This document shows, piece by piece, positions 51,665 to 60,109 of a DNA stretch of 64,000 nt. A program made the position numbers and the translations under genes. Position 1 is the first letter of the stretch, and each line of letters starts with the position of its first letter. This DNA comes from Enterobacteriaceae bacterium UBA7338 (GTDB lineage: Bacteria > Pseudomonadota > Gammaproteobacteria > Enterobacterales > Enterobacteriaceae). Location of the stretch: the NCBI GenBank assembly GCA_002480085.1, contig DKPJ01000011.1, forward strand, positions 62,001 to 126,000, given 5' to 3'. The notes under the pieces are model-generated. The model saw nothing but the letters and a program-made list of their open reading frames with translations. It ran no database searches and was not told where the DNA came from.

Positions 51665-53055
51665 GCTAGCTCCTTAGGATGTGCATCGGCGATGCCCTGT
51701 TGTTCCAGCACTCGCGCAGCGCGCAGGCAGGCCTGTTCATTAAAGGGGGCAGCAATCAGCTGTAAACCTGTCGGCAGCCCGCTGCGGCTGCGCAGCGGCA
51801 CCGTGGTCACCGGCAAACCTAAAAACGAGATCGGCTGCGTCAGCATCCCCATGCTGGCGCGGATGGGCAGCGGCTGGCCGTTAATCATCATCGTCTGATC
51901 GCCAATCGGCGTCGCGCTGCGTGGGGTTGCCGGAGCGATCAGCACGTCGGCATGATTGAACAGCGCCCTGAACGCCTGCTGGGCGTGGCGGCGAAAGCGC
52001 TGGGCCTGCACGTACCAGGCAGAGGGGATCATCGCCCCGGCCAGCAGACGCTCCCGGGAGTGCGGCTCAAAGCGTTCCGGCTCGCGGCGCAGGGCGGGGA
52101 GATAGTGATTCCCCCCCTCGGAGGCGCTGATGATAAACGCCGCCGAGCGCGACAGCTCCGCCTCCGGGAAAATCAGCTCCGCGTGGGCGTCAAGGGCGTG
52201 TGCGGCACGGCTTAGCGCCTCCCGGGCGTCGTCATCACACCAGGTCGTAAAGTAGCCGCCGAGCACCGCGCAGCGCAGCCCCTCCAGCCCGCGATCCAGC
52301 AGCGGAGTTGTCCGCTCGCTGGCGCAGTCGCGCTGGAAACCATCGTCGGGGTCCTGCCCCTGCAGCGCATCGTAAACCGCCGCCAGATCCTCAACCCGGC
52401 GGGCAAAGGGACCGATATGGTCAAGGCTGGCAACGAAGGGATGCGTGCCCGCACGGGAGAGGCGGCCAAAGGTCGGCTTCAGGCCAAAGATGCCGCACAG
52501 GGAGGCGGGGACGCGGATCGAGCCGTTGGTATCACTGCCGAGAGAGAAGTGCACCAGCCCGGCGGCCACCGCTGCCGCCGATCCGCCGGAGGAGCCGCCC
52601 GCAATGCGCGTCAGGTCGTGCGGATTGCGCGTCGCGCCGTAGTGGCTGTTTTCGGTGGTGAAGCCGTAGGCGTAGGCATCCATGTTCAGCATTCCGGCGA
52701 GCAGCCCCCCGGCGCGCTTAAGCTGGCGCACCGCAAAGCCGTCGCGCTCGGCAGCGGGGCGATGGCTTAACAGCTGTGCCCCGGCAAGGGTGGCGTGCCC
52801 GGCCACGTCAAACAGGTTTTTCACCGCGTAGGGAACGCCCGCCAGCGGGGGGAGGGGCTGCCCGTCCCGACGTAGGGTATCGATACGCTCCGCTTCCGCC
52901 AGCATCCGCGTTTCGGTCACCGTGGTCCAGGCGTTGATCTGCGGATTAACCCGGGCAATGTCATCCAGCGTCTGGCGGGCAATCTCCCTAGCGCTCACGG
53001 CCCCGCTGGCCAGCGCCTGCTGGATATCGTTAATACTCATCTCGTTAAGCGTCAT
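51661..53055 (-). CDS. hpxY: Amidase-signature hydrolase HpxY (AtzE-like)
   Basis: A 464-residue amidase-signature enzyme. The Lys-Ser-Ser triad is visible in AVKNLFDV (Lys) and RIAGGSSGGSAAAVAAG, with the GSDTNGSIRVPASLCG strand. It is like AtzE (1-carboxybiuret hydrolase) and GatA. It overlaps hpxX by 4 bp, as AtzE does its small partner AtzG. Its exact substrate in purine catabolism is not settled, to my knowledge; a ureido compound downstream of allantoate is likely. Confidence 0.87.
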   Translation of the reverse strand: MTLNEMSINDIQQALASGAVSAREIARQTLDDIARVNPQINAWTTVTETRMLAEAERIDTLRRDGQPLPPLAGVPYAVKNLFDVAGHATLAGAQLLSHRPAAERDGFAVRQLKRAGGLLAGMLNMDAYAYGFTTENSHYGATRNPHDLTRIAGGSSGGSAAAVAAGLVHFSLGSDTNGSIRVPASLCGIFGLKPTFGRLSRAGTHPFVASLDHIGPFARRVEDLAAVYDALQGQDPDDGFQRDCASERTTPLLDRGLEGLRCAVLGGYFTTWCDDDAREALSRAAHALDAHAELIFPEAELSRSAAFIISASEGGNHYLPALRREPERFEPHSRERLLAGAMIPSAWYVQAQRFRRHAQQAFRALFNHADVLIAPATPRSATPIGDQTMMINGQPLPIRASMGMLTQPISFLGLPVTTVPLRSRSGLPTGLQLIAAPFNEQACLRAARVLEQQGIADAHPKELA

Positions 53056-53240
53056 GCTCTATAGACTCCTGCAATCTCCAGTCGATCGTCGAGGGGAAAG
53101 GCCATCAGCGGCTCGGCCATGGCGGCGATGCGGCTGAACTGCATCTCCAGCTCGGCGCGGCGGGTGTCGTCCATCTCCAGATCGAGGATCTGCGTCATCT
53201 GCGCCAGATATGTGGCCCAGTCGGGCTGTGCATTACTCAT
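53052..53240 (-). CDS. hpxX: HpxX, AtzG/GatC-like small subunit
   Basis: A 62-residue DUF4089 protein (MSNAQPDWATYLAQMTQILD and DRLEIAGVYRA) similar to AtzG, the structural partner of the AtzE amidase and a relative of GatC. AAGGAG six bases before the ATG at 53240 decides the start; the longer frame from 53351 runs into hpxW. The stop overlaps the hpxY start, which supports a two-subunit amidase. Confidence 0.85.
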   Translation of the reverse strand: MSNAQPDWATYLAQMTQILDLEMDDTRRAELEMQFSRIAAMAEPLMAFPLDDRLEIAGVYRA

Positions 53241-53250
53241 TTGTTTCTCC

Positions 53251-54834
53251 TTAAAAACCGGCGGCCGAGCCGTTGCTACGCGGATCGGCTGCGCCCTCAA
53301 ACAGGCCGTTGGGATGGCGGACGATAGCCCCGGCGTGGCCCATCGCTTCACTATAGTCGGGCAGGACCTCCACCTCGTGTCCCAGCGCCCGCAGGCGAGC
53401 GACGCTCTCGGGCGAAAAGCGGCCCTCCAGCTTTAGCGAATCCGAGGTCTGCCCCCAGGTTCGTCCCAGCAGCCAGCGCGGTTGGGAGATGCTCTCCTGC
53501 AGCGGCACGCCCTGCAGAATGTAGCGGGTGAAAATCGCCGCCTGGGTCTGCGGCTGGCCGTCGCCACCCATCGAACCGTAAACCATCAACCGGCCATCGC
53601 TAAGACGTGCAGCGGCGGGGTTGAGGGTATGAAACGGCTGCTTGCCCGGTGCCAGCGCCAGCAGGTGCGCCGGATCGAGGCTGAACGAGGCCCCGCGGTT
53701 CTGCCAGACGATGCCGGTATCGGGAAGCACCACGCCGCTGCCGAACTCATGGTAGAGGCTTTGAATAAAGGAGACCGCCAGCCCGCTCTTATCCATCGTC
53801 CCCATCCACACGGTGTCGCCCGGGCCTTTACCCGTTCTCCAGGGGGCGGCACGGCTGTCGTCTATGCGATCGGCCAGCGGCTGTAACGCCGCAGGATCAA
53901 GCAGGCTCTGAATGTCGGTGTCGAGATGGCGGGGATCGGTAATGTGCGCATCCCGCAGGCGAAAGGCCAGCTTGGTGGCCTCGGCGATGCGGTGCACGGT
54001 TTGGGCCTCGTCGGCCTGGGCCATATCCAGGCGGTCAGTGATGCCGAGGATGGCCAGCGACACTAGCCCTTGAGTGGGCGGAGCCAGGTTCCACAGCTCG
54101 CCGTGCTGGTGCTGAAGCCTGAGCGGCTGAGGACGCCGGGCGTGATGCTGCTGCAGATCGGCAAGAGTAACAGGGAGGCCGAGCTTTGCCATGCCGTCGG
54201 CCATCTGTTCCGCCAGCGGACCACGATAAAAGCTCTCCAGCCCCTCCTCAACCAGCCGTTGCAGGGTAGAGGCGAGCGCGGGCTGGTGAAAGCGGCTGCC
54301 CGCAGTCGGCGGCTCATCGTTGACCAGGTACGTCTCCGCAAAGCCGGGCAGGTGGCGCAGCTCCGCTAACTTGCTGGCGGTCGCGTTGGCCTGAGATTGC
54401 GTAATCGGGATCCCCTCCGTGGCATAGCCGATGGCGTCCGCCAGCAGGCGCGAGAGCGGCAGCGCTTTGCCGGTCAACGACTGGGAGATATTCAGCGCCT
54501 CCTCCCATCCGCTGACGGTTCCCGCGACGGTCAGCGCCGCGCGCGGGCCACGGTGCGGGATCTGCGTGAGATCGCTATAGGCGGCAAGCGATGCCAGCGA
54601 ACCTGCCGCGCCGCTGGCGTCAATGGCGATGGGGTCGCCCTCCGGCGGAACGATAAGCCAGAAGCCATCGCCGCCGAGGCCGTTCATATGCGGGTAGACC
54701 ACGGCAATGGTTGCAGCTGCGGCCACCATTGCCTCAATGGCGCTGCCGCCTTCGCGAAGTACGGCAAGCGCGCTCTGGCTTGCCAGATGGTGGGGGGCCA
54801 CCGCCATTCCATGAGCGGAAAAATGACTCTGCAC
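53251..54834 (-). CDS. hpxW: Oxamate amidohydrolase HpxW (gamma-glutamyltransferase fold)
   Basis: An Ntn-hydrolase of the gamma-glutamyltransferase family, 527 residues, expected to self-cleave before Thr341 (GPGDTVWMGTMDKSG) to give two subunits. The K. pneumoniae homologue was characterised as an oxamate amidohydrolase, releasing ammonia and oxalate. No signal peptide is present, unlike the periplasmic Ggt. It is first in hpxWXYZ, with a sigma-54 promoter 37 bp upstream. Confidence 0.9.
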   Translation of the reverse strand: MQSHFSAHGMAVAPHHLASQSALAVLREGGSAIEAMVAAAATIAVVYPHMNGLGGDGFWLIVPPEGDPIAIDASGAAGSLASLAAYSDLTQIPHRGPRAALTVAGTVSGWEEALNISQSLTGKALPLSRLLADAIGYATEGIPITQSQANATASKLAELRHLPGFAETYLVNDEPPTAGSRFHQPALASTLQRLVEEGLESFYRGPLAEQMADGMAKLGLPVTLADLQQHHARRPQPLRLQHQHGELWNLAPPTQGLVSLAILGITDRLDMAQADEAQTVHRIAEATKLAFRLRDAHITDPRHLDTDIQSLLDPAALQPLADRIDDSRAAPWRTGKGPGDTVWMGTMDKSGLAVSFIQSLYHEFGSGVVLPDTGIVWQNRGASFSLDPAHLLALAPGKQPFHTLNPAAARLSDGRLMVYGSMGGDGQPQTQAAIFTRYILQGVPLQESISQPRWLLGRTWGQTSDSLKLEGRFSPESVARLRALGHEVEVLPDYSEAMGHAGAIVRHPNGLFEGAADPRSNGSAAGF

Positions 54835-54870
54835 GGGCTGTCCTCATGATCTGAAGTGTGTCCGTGAACT

Positions 54871-54886
54871 TGCAAAAGCTGTTCCA
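54871..54886 (-). promoter_or_regulatory. Sigma-54 promoter of hpxWXYZ
   Basis: On the minus strand TGGAACAGCTTTTGCA matches TGGCAC-N5-TTGCA at all but one position with correct spacing. It lies 37 bp upstream of the hpxW ATG. I found no clear NtrC site in the short divergent gap to hpxU. Confidence 0.7.
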
Positions 54887-54975
54887 CTTCCGGGCGAAAA
54901 GTTTCAGCCGCGAAGAGGACTGCGTTTTTATCGTATCTGGCATGCATTGTGAAAGGGGTTAGCGGTATAGTTTGC

Positions 54976-54986
54976 TGAAACAAAAG
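54976..54986 (+). promoter_or_regulatory. Candidate HpxU operator upstream of hpxU
   Basis: TGAAACAAAAG here is repeated exactly, inverted, upstream of hpxF (55986-55996). The flanks also agree (GTT-GC before, TT-C after). It lies 13 bp before the hpxU ATG, where an autoregulator would bind. Confidence 0.5.
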
Positions 54987-54999
54987 TTACAGAGGCCTT

Positions 55000-55839
55000 A
55001 TGGAACAGCTTGATGAACGCCTGAAAGGGCAATATGCGTCGCTATCACCCCAGGAGCAGCGGGTGGCGAACTTTATTTTCGATCACTTTGACGATCTGAT
55101 CGGCTACAACAGCGCCGAGCTGGCGCAGCTTAGCGGGGTATCGAAGGCGACGGTGAGCCGCCTGTTTAAGCGTCTGGGATACGAGAAGTATAAGGATATG
55201 CGTGACGAGCTGCGCACCCTGCGCCAGAGCGGCATGCCGCTGACCGATAATCGCGATGCGGTGCAGGGCAACACGCTGCTGGCCCGCCACTATAAACAGG
55301 AGATGGCGAACCTGACTCAGTGGGTCAACGCCTTAGACCCACAGCAGTTTGCCGAGGTGATTACCGCCTTGGTCACCGCCCGACGGATTGTGATTATCGG
55401 CATGCGTAACGCCTATCCGGCAGCGCTGCACCTGCGCCAGCAGCTGTTGCAGGCCCGCGGCCAGGTGCTGGTTCTGCCGCAGCCGGGGCAGAGCCTGAGC
55501 GAAGAGCTGGTGGATCTCACCCCCGACGATCTGGTGATTGTGATGGCGTTTCGCCGCCGCCCGCGCATTATCCGCCCACTGCTCCAGCAGCTGCAGGCCG
55601 ACAGCGTTCCGGTGGTGCTGATGTGCGAGCCGCAGGCGCACGGCCTGCTGCCGCTGGCGCGCTGGCAGCTCTGCACCCCGCTGGACAGCGTCTCCGCCTA
55701 CGACAGCTATGCAGCGGTGAATAGCCTGATCAACCTGCTGGCCAACGCTTTTTTGCATGAAATTCTCGATAAGGGACGGCCGCGCATTCATCACATCGCC
55801 ACCCTCTATCAGCAGCTGGACGAGCTGGAACAGCGATAA
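55000..55839 (+). CDS. hpxU: RpiR-family regulator HpxU
   Basis: A 279-residue RpiR-type regulator. The N-terminal helix-turn-helix (about residues 35-62, NSAELAQLSGVSKATVSRLFKRLGYE) and the C-terminal SIS domain (about 110-245, RIVIIGMRNAYPAALHLRQQLL) are clear. In K. pneumoniae, HpxU is reported as the RpiR-type repressor of the allantoate gene cluster. Here it sits between hpxWXYZ and hpxFGHIJK. The shared TGAAACAAAAG motif before hpxU and hpxF is its likely target. Confidence 0.9.
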   Translation: MEQLDERLKGQYASLSPQEQRVANFIFDHFDDLIGYNSAELAQLSGVSKATVSRLFKRLGYEKYKDMRDELRTLRQSGMPLTDNRDAVQGNTLLARHYKQEMANLTQWVNALDPQQFAEVITALVTARRIVIIGMRNAYPAALHLRQQLLQARGQVLVLPQPGQSLSEELVDLTPDDLVIVMAFRRRPRIIRPLLQQLQADSVPVVLMCEPQAHGLLPLARWQLCTPLDSVSAYDSYAAVNSLINLLANAFLHEILDKGRPRIHHIATLYQQLDELEQR

Positions 55840-55843
55840 TGGG

Positions 55844-55877
55844 GCACCATGCTGGGGTTTAGCACCGTTTTGGTGCG
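55844..55877 (+). promoter_or_regulatory. Tandem NtrC enhancer sites of hpxF
   Basis: GCACCGTTTTGGTGC (55862-55876) is a perfect GCACC-N5-GGTGC NtrC site. Eighteen bases upstream, GCACC-ATGCT-GGGGT (55844-55858) is a degenerate second copy. They lie about 85-105 bp upstream of the -24 element, a standard enhancer distance. Confidence 0.75.
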
Positions 55878-55951
55878 GGAGAGTGCAGCTTACTTTCTCG
55901 TTTATGATGGCTATTTAGGCATTTAAGGCTGATTTAACGTTTATCCGTATC

Positions 55952-55967
55952 TGGCACATAAGTTGCA
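55952..55967 (+). promoter_or_regulatory. Sigma-54 promoter of hpxFGHIJK
   Basis: TGGCAC-ATAAG-TTGCA is a perfect -24/-12 element 53 bp upstream of the hpxF ATG. Confidence 0.85.
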
Positions 55968-55985
55968 AAAGTCTGGCTATAGAAT

Positions 55986-55996
55986 CTTTTGTTTCA
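55986..55996 (-). promoter_or_regulatory. Candidate HpxU operator downstream of the hpxF promoter
   Basis: The minus strand reads TGAAACAAAAG, identical to the motif before hpxU. It begins about 19 bp after the -12 element, just past the expected transcript start, where a bound repressor would block elongation. Confidence 0.5.
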
Positions 55997-56019
55997 TGCT
56001 AACGTAACGGGTAAACACC

Positions 56020-56805
56020 ATGAGAAAACTTTTGATCGCACTGGCCGGGGCCGCTTGTCTGTTAACTCACCTGTCGGCAGCGAAGGCCGATCAGCTGCAG
56101 GATATTGAGAAACGCGGCACGCTTCGGGTCGCCGTCCCGCAGGACTTCCCACCGTTTGGCTCAGTAGGGACCGATCTGCAGCCGCAGGGCTACGACATCG
56201 ATATGGCGCGCTACCTTGCCAAAGAGATGAAGCTCAAGCTGCAGCTGGTCCCCGTGACCAGCGCCAACCGGGTGCCCTATCTGCAAACGGACAAGGTGGA
56301 CCTGGTGATCTCCAGCCTCGGTAAAAACGCCGAGCGTGAAAAGGTGATTGATTTCAGCCGCGCCTATGCACCTTTCTTCCTTGGGGTCTTTGGTCCAAAA
56401 GGCGCTGAGCTGAAGGATGCCGCAGGGCTGAGCGGTAAAACCATCGGCGTCACCCGCGGCGCGGTCGAAGATATGGTGCTGACCAGCATTGCGCCGAAAG
56501 AGGCGCAGGTAAAACGTTACGAGGATAACAACACCACCCTGTCGGCGTATCTGTCGGGTCAGGTAGAGTACGTTGCTACCGGTAACCTCGTCGTGGCGGC
56601 TATCTCCCGGCAAAACGCCGACAAAGCGCCGGTGCCGAGCTTTATGCTGAAAGATTCCCCATGCTTTATCGGCCTGAAGAAGAACGAGCCGGCGCTGAAG
56701 GCGAAGGTGGATGCGCTTATCGAGCAGGGCGTGAAGGATGGCACCCTGAACAAACTCTCCGAGCAGTGGATGAAAGCGCCGCTGCCCGCCAGCCTTGGCG
56801 TGTAA
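56020..56805 (+). CDS. hpxF: ABC transporter periplasmic binding protein HpxF
   Basis: A 261-residue amino-acid-type (SBP_bac_3) binding protein with the signal peptide MRKLLIALAGAACLLTHLSAAKA. The core LRVAVPQDFPPFGSVGTDLQPQGYDIDMARYLAKEM and DKVDLVISSLGKNAEREKVIDFS are typical. With hpxG, hpxH and hpxI it makes a complete polar uptake system; allantoate or a related ureide is the inferred substrate from context. Confidence 0.87.
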   Translation: MRKLLIALAGAACLLTHLSAAKADQLQDIEKRGTLRVAVPQDFPPFGSVGTDLQPQGYDIDMARYLAKEMKLKLQLVPVTSANRVPYLQTDKVDLVISSLGKNAEREKVIDFSRAYAPFFLGVFGPKGAELKDAAGLSGKTIGVTRGAVEDMVLTSIAPKEAQVKRYEDNNTTLSAYLSGQVEYVATGNLVVAAISRQNADKAPVPSFMLKDSPCFIGLKKNEPALKAKVDALIEQGVKDGTLNKLSEQWMKAPLPASLGV

Positions 56806-56814
56806 GGCGCGTGA

Positions 56815-57480
56815 ATGACCGAACAACTTAACTTTTCCGAACTCTGGCCGCACTGGCCCGAGCTGCTGGCGGGACTGTGGATCACCGTGCAGCTAACGGT
56901 GATGGCGACGGCGGGAGGCCTGGCATTGGGCATTCTCGGCGCCGCCATTCGCAGCGGACGCCCGTCGTGGCTCAGCCGCATCTGGGGCGCGTACGTGGAG
57001 CTGATCCGCAACACGCCTTTTGTCGTACAGCTGTTTTTTATTGTCTTTGGCCTGCCCAACATGGGCCTCAAAATGACGGCGGGAGAGGCTGCGCTGCTGG
57101 CGATGATCGTCAACCTCGGTGCCTACAGCACTGAGATTATCCGCGCCGGGATCCAGGTGACGCCGAAGGGGCAGTGGGAGGCCGGGCGGGTGCTGGGCTT
57201 TACCCGCATCCAGACCTTTATCCGCATCGTGCTGCCCCCTGCTTTGCAGCGTATCTACCCGGCGCTGGTGAGCCAGTGCATCATCGTCATGCTGGGATCG
57301 TCGGTGGTGTCGCAGGTCTCCTATGAGGAGCTGACCTTTGCCGCCAACCTGATCCAGTCCCGGACCTTTCTGAGCTTCGAGGTCTATCTGGTGACGGCTG
57401 GGATCTACTTAATTCTGTCGATCGCCATGCGCCAGCTGCTGCTGGCGGCGGGACGGAGATGGCTGGGAGTGCAGGCATGA
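56815..57480 (+). CDS. hpxG: ABC transporter permease HpxG
   Basis: A 221-residue HisMQ-type permease with about five membrane segments and the EAA loop (GQWEAGRVLGFTRIQTFIRIVLPPALQRIYPAL). The conserved VELIRNTPFVVQLFFIVFGLP is present. It starts nine bases after hpxF, and its stop overlaps the hpxH start. Confidence 0.88.
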   Translation: MTEQLNFSELWPHWPELLAGLWITVQLTVMATAGGLALGILGAAIRSGRPSWLSRIWGAYVELIRNTPFVVQLFFIVFGLPNMGLKMTAGEAALLAMIVNLGAYSTEIIRAGIQVTPKGQWEAGRVLGFTRIQTFIRIVLPPALQRIYPALVSQCIIVMLGSSVVSQVSYEELTFAANLIQSRTFLSFEVYLVTAGIYLILSIAMRQLLLAAGRRWLGVQA

Positions 57481-58136
57481 TGAACACCTTTACCGACTGG
57501 GACATTATCCGCAACCTGCTGCTGGCCGGGCGCTGGACGGTGCTGCTCTCGCTGGTGGCCTTTACCGGCGGCGCGCTGGTGACGCTGCCGCTCCTGCTGC
57601 TTCGCCTGACCGGCGGGCGGCAGGTGCAGCGCCTGATCCGCGGTTATGTCGAGCTGTTCCAGGGGACACCGCTGTTGATGCAGCTGTTTCTGGCCTTCTT
57701 CGGCGTGGCGATGTTTGGTATCGACGTCTCACCCTGGACGGCAGCCTCGCTGGCGCTGACCCTCTATACCAGCGCTTTTCTGCTTGATATTTGGTTTGGC
57801 AGCATTCGTGCCCTGCCGAAAGGGCAGTGGGAGGCGTCGCGCTGCCTGGGGCTAAGCTTTGGCCAGACCCTCTGGCGGGTGGTCGCCCCGCAGGCGTTGC
57901 GCATTGCCATTGCCCCAACGGTGGGCTTTGCCGTGCAGGTGATTAAAGGCACGGCGCTGGCGTCAATCATTGGCTTCGTTGACCTGACCAAGGCCGGGAC
58001 GATGCTGACCAACGTCACCTATCAGCCCTTTAAAGTCTTTGCGCTGGTGGCGCTGGGCTACTTCATTCTGTGCTACCCGCTGTCCCGCTACAGCCGCTAT
58101 CTGGAGAATAAATTCAATGCCTCTCATCACCATTAA
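57477..58136 (+). CDS. hpxH: ABC transporter permease HpxH
   Basis: The second permease, 219 residues, paralogous to HpxG, with VELFQGTPLLMQLFLAFFG and the EAA loop GQWEASRCLGLSFGQTLWRVVAPQALRIAIAP. The ATG at 57477 overlaps the hpxG TGA, and GGGAG lies seven bases upstream; the frame upstream to 57459 lies inside hpxG. The gene overlaps hpxI by 20 bp. Confidence 0.88.
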   Translation: MMNTFTDWDIIRNLLLAGRWTVLLSLVAFTGGALVTLPLLLLRLTGGRQVQRLIRGYVELFQGTPLLMQLFLAFFGVAMFGIDVSPWTAASLALTLYTSAFLLDIWFGSIRALPKGQWEASRCLGLSFGQTLWRVVAPQALRIAIAPTVGFAVQVIKGTALASIIGFVDLTKAGTMLTNVTYQPFKVFALVALGYFILCYPLSRYSRYLENKFNASHHH

Positions 58137-58854
58137 TCAGATGCAGAAGTACTACGGTGATAACCACGTGCTCAAGGGCGTCGATCTGGATATCGATATG
58201 GGCGAGGTGATCTCTATTATTGGCCGCAGCGGATCGGGTAAAAGCACGCTGCTGCGCTGCATCAACGGCCTTGAGGGCTACCAGGAGGGGAGCATCAAGC
58301 TGGGCGGCATGACTATCACCGACCGGGATTCGCAGGCGCGGGAGATCAGCCGCTCCATCGGCATGGTATTCCAGAACTTCAATCTGTTCCCGCACATGAC
58401 GGCGCTGGAGAACGTCATGCTGGCCCCGCGCCGGGTGCTGAAAAAGAGCGCCGCCGAGTGTCGTGAGCTGGCGCAGAAGATGCTGGAGAAGGTGGGGCTG
58501 GGCGACCGGCTGGACTACTATCCGGCTAATCTCTCCGGCGGCCAGCAGCAGCGGGTGGCGATTGCCCGGGCGCTGGCGATGTCACCCAAAGTGTTACTCT
58601 GCGACGAGATCACCTCGGCGCTCGATCCGGAGCTGGTGGGCGAGGTGCTCAAGGTGCTGGAGCAGCTGGCGGCGGAGGGGATGACGCTGATTCTGGTGAC
58701 CCATGAAATGAATTTTGCCCGCGAAGTGGGCGACCGCGTGGTGTTTATGCACCAGGGGAAAGTCTGGGAGCAGGGCGACAGCAAAGCGCTGTTTGCCAAT
58801 CCGCAGACCACTGAACTGAAGCAGTTTATCTCCTCGGTACGCGGCCTCAACTAA
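58117..58854 (+). CDS. hpxI: ABC transporter ATPase HpxI
   Basis: A 245-residue ATPase of the polar amino-acid uptake type (GlnQ/HisP-like). Walker A is GRSGSGKS (36-43), the signature is LSGGQQQR, Walker B is LLCDEITSALDPE, and the switch histidine is in LVTHEM. The start at 58117 (MPLITINQM) fits the family; the longer open frame belongs to hpxH sequence. Confidence 0.92.
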   Translation: MPLITINQMQKYYGDNHVLKGVDLDIDMGEVISIIGRSGSGKSTLLRCINGLEGYQEGSIKLGGMTITDRDSQAREISRSIGMVFQNFNLFPHMTALENVMLAPRRVLKKSAAECRELAQKMLEKVGLGDRLDYYPANLSGGQQQRVAIARALAMSPKVLLCDEITSALDPELVGEVLKVLEQLAAEGMTLILVTHEMNFAREVGDRVVFMHQGKVWEQGDSKALFANPQTTELKQFISSVRGLN

Positions 58855-58867
58855 TAAGGACTCAAAA

Positions 58868-60109
58868 ATGGATATCGCGCAATTTTCGCAAATCAATCCA
58901 CCCCAGCGCCTGCTGATGGGACCGGGGCCGATCAACGCCGATCCGCGCGTGCTGCGTGCGATGGCGGGCCAGCTTATCGGCCAGTACGATCCGGCCATGA
59001 CCCACTACATGAATGAGGTGATGGCCCTCTATCGCGGCGTGTTCCGCACCGAAAACCGCTGGACGATGCTGGTGGACGGCACCTCGCGGGCGGGAATTGA
59101 AGCTATCCTGGTGTCGGCGATCCGTCCCGGTGACAAAGTGCTGGTGCCGGTATTTGGCCGCTTTGGTCATCTGCTGTGTGAGATCGCCCGCCGCTGCCGG
59201 GCAGAGGTGCATACCATTGAGGTACCGTGGGGCGAGATTTTTACCCCCGACCAGATCGAGGATGCTATCAAGCGGGTACGCCCGCGCCTGCTGCTGACGG
59301 TGCAGGGCGATACCTCCACTACCATGCTTCAGCCTCTCGCCGAGCTGGGAGATATCTGCCGCCGCCACGACGTGCTGTTCTATACCGATGCCACCGCCTC
59401 GCTGGGGGGCAACGCCCTGGAGAGCGATGCCTGGGGCCTGGACGCGGTCTCGGCGGGGATGCAAAAGTGCCTCGGCGGCCCGTCGGGTACCTCGCCCATC
59501 ACCCTCAGCCCGCGCATGGAGGAGGTTATCCGCCGCCGCAAATGCGTCGAGGAGGGGATCCGTACGGCTGACCATCGCGACGGTGAAGACGAGATGATCT
59601 ACTCCAACTACTTCGACCTCGGCATGGTCATGGACTACTGGGGACCGGAGCGCCTGAACCACCACACCGAAGCGACCTCGGCGCTGTTTGCCGCCCGGGA
59701 GTGCGCGCGCCTGATCCTTCAGGAGGGGCTGGATAACGGCATCGCCCGCCATAAGCTGCATGGCGAGGCGCTGCTGGCGGGCATCCAGGCGATGGGGCTG
59801 GAGACCTTCGGTGACCTGAAGCACAAGATGAATAACGTGCTCGGCGTGGTGATCCCGCAGGGGATCAACGGCGACCTGCTGCGCAAGCTGATGCTGGAAG
59901 ATTTCGGCATTGAGATCGGCACCTCCTTTGGTCCGCTGCACGGCAAAGTGTGGCGCATCGGCACCATGGGCTATAACGCACGTAAGGATTGCGTGATGAA
60001 GACCCTGAGCGCGCTGGAGTCGGTGCTGAACTATCTCAAATTCACCACCGTTCAGGGCGCGGCGATGCAGGCCGCATGGGATTGCTACCGCAGCGAGACA
60101 GCGCTATGA
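58868..60109 (+). CDS. hpxJ: (S)-ureidoglycine-glyoxylate aminotransferase HpxJ
   Basis: A class V PLP-dependent aminotransferase of 413 residues, with the PLP lysine at Lys200 (VSAGMQKCLGGPSG), the Asp of FYTDATASLGG and the phosphate-binding DGTSRAG. It moves the amino group of ureidoglycine to glyoxylate or another acceptor, giving oxalurate. The K. pneumoniae enzyme has been characterised structurally. The hpxK ATG overlaps its stop. Confidence 0.93.
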   Translation: MDIAQFSQINPPQRLLMGPGPINADPRVLRAMAGQLIGQYDPAMTHYMNEVMALYRGVFRTENRWTMLVDGTSRAGIEAILVSAIRPGDKVLVPVFGRFGHLLCEIARRCRAEVHTIEVPWGEIFTPDQIEDAIKRVRPRLLLTVQGDTSTTMLQPLAELGDICRRHDVLFYTDATASLGGNALESDAWGLDAVSAGMQKCLGGPSGTSPITLSPRMEEVIRRRKCVEEGIRTADHRDGEDEMIYSNYFDLGMVMDYWGPERLNHHTEATSALFAARECARLILQEGLDNGIARHKLHGEALLAGIQAMGLETFGDLKHKMNNVLGVVIPQGINGDLLRKLMLEDFGIEIGTSFGPLHGKVWRIGTMGYNARKDCVMKTLSALESVLNYLKFTTVQGAAMQAAWDCYRSETAL

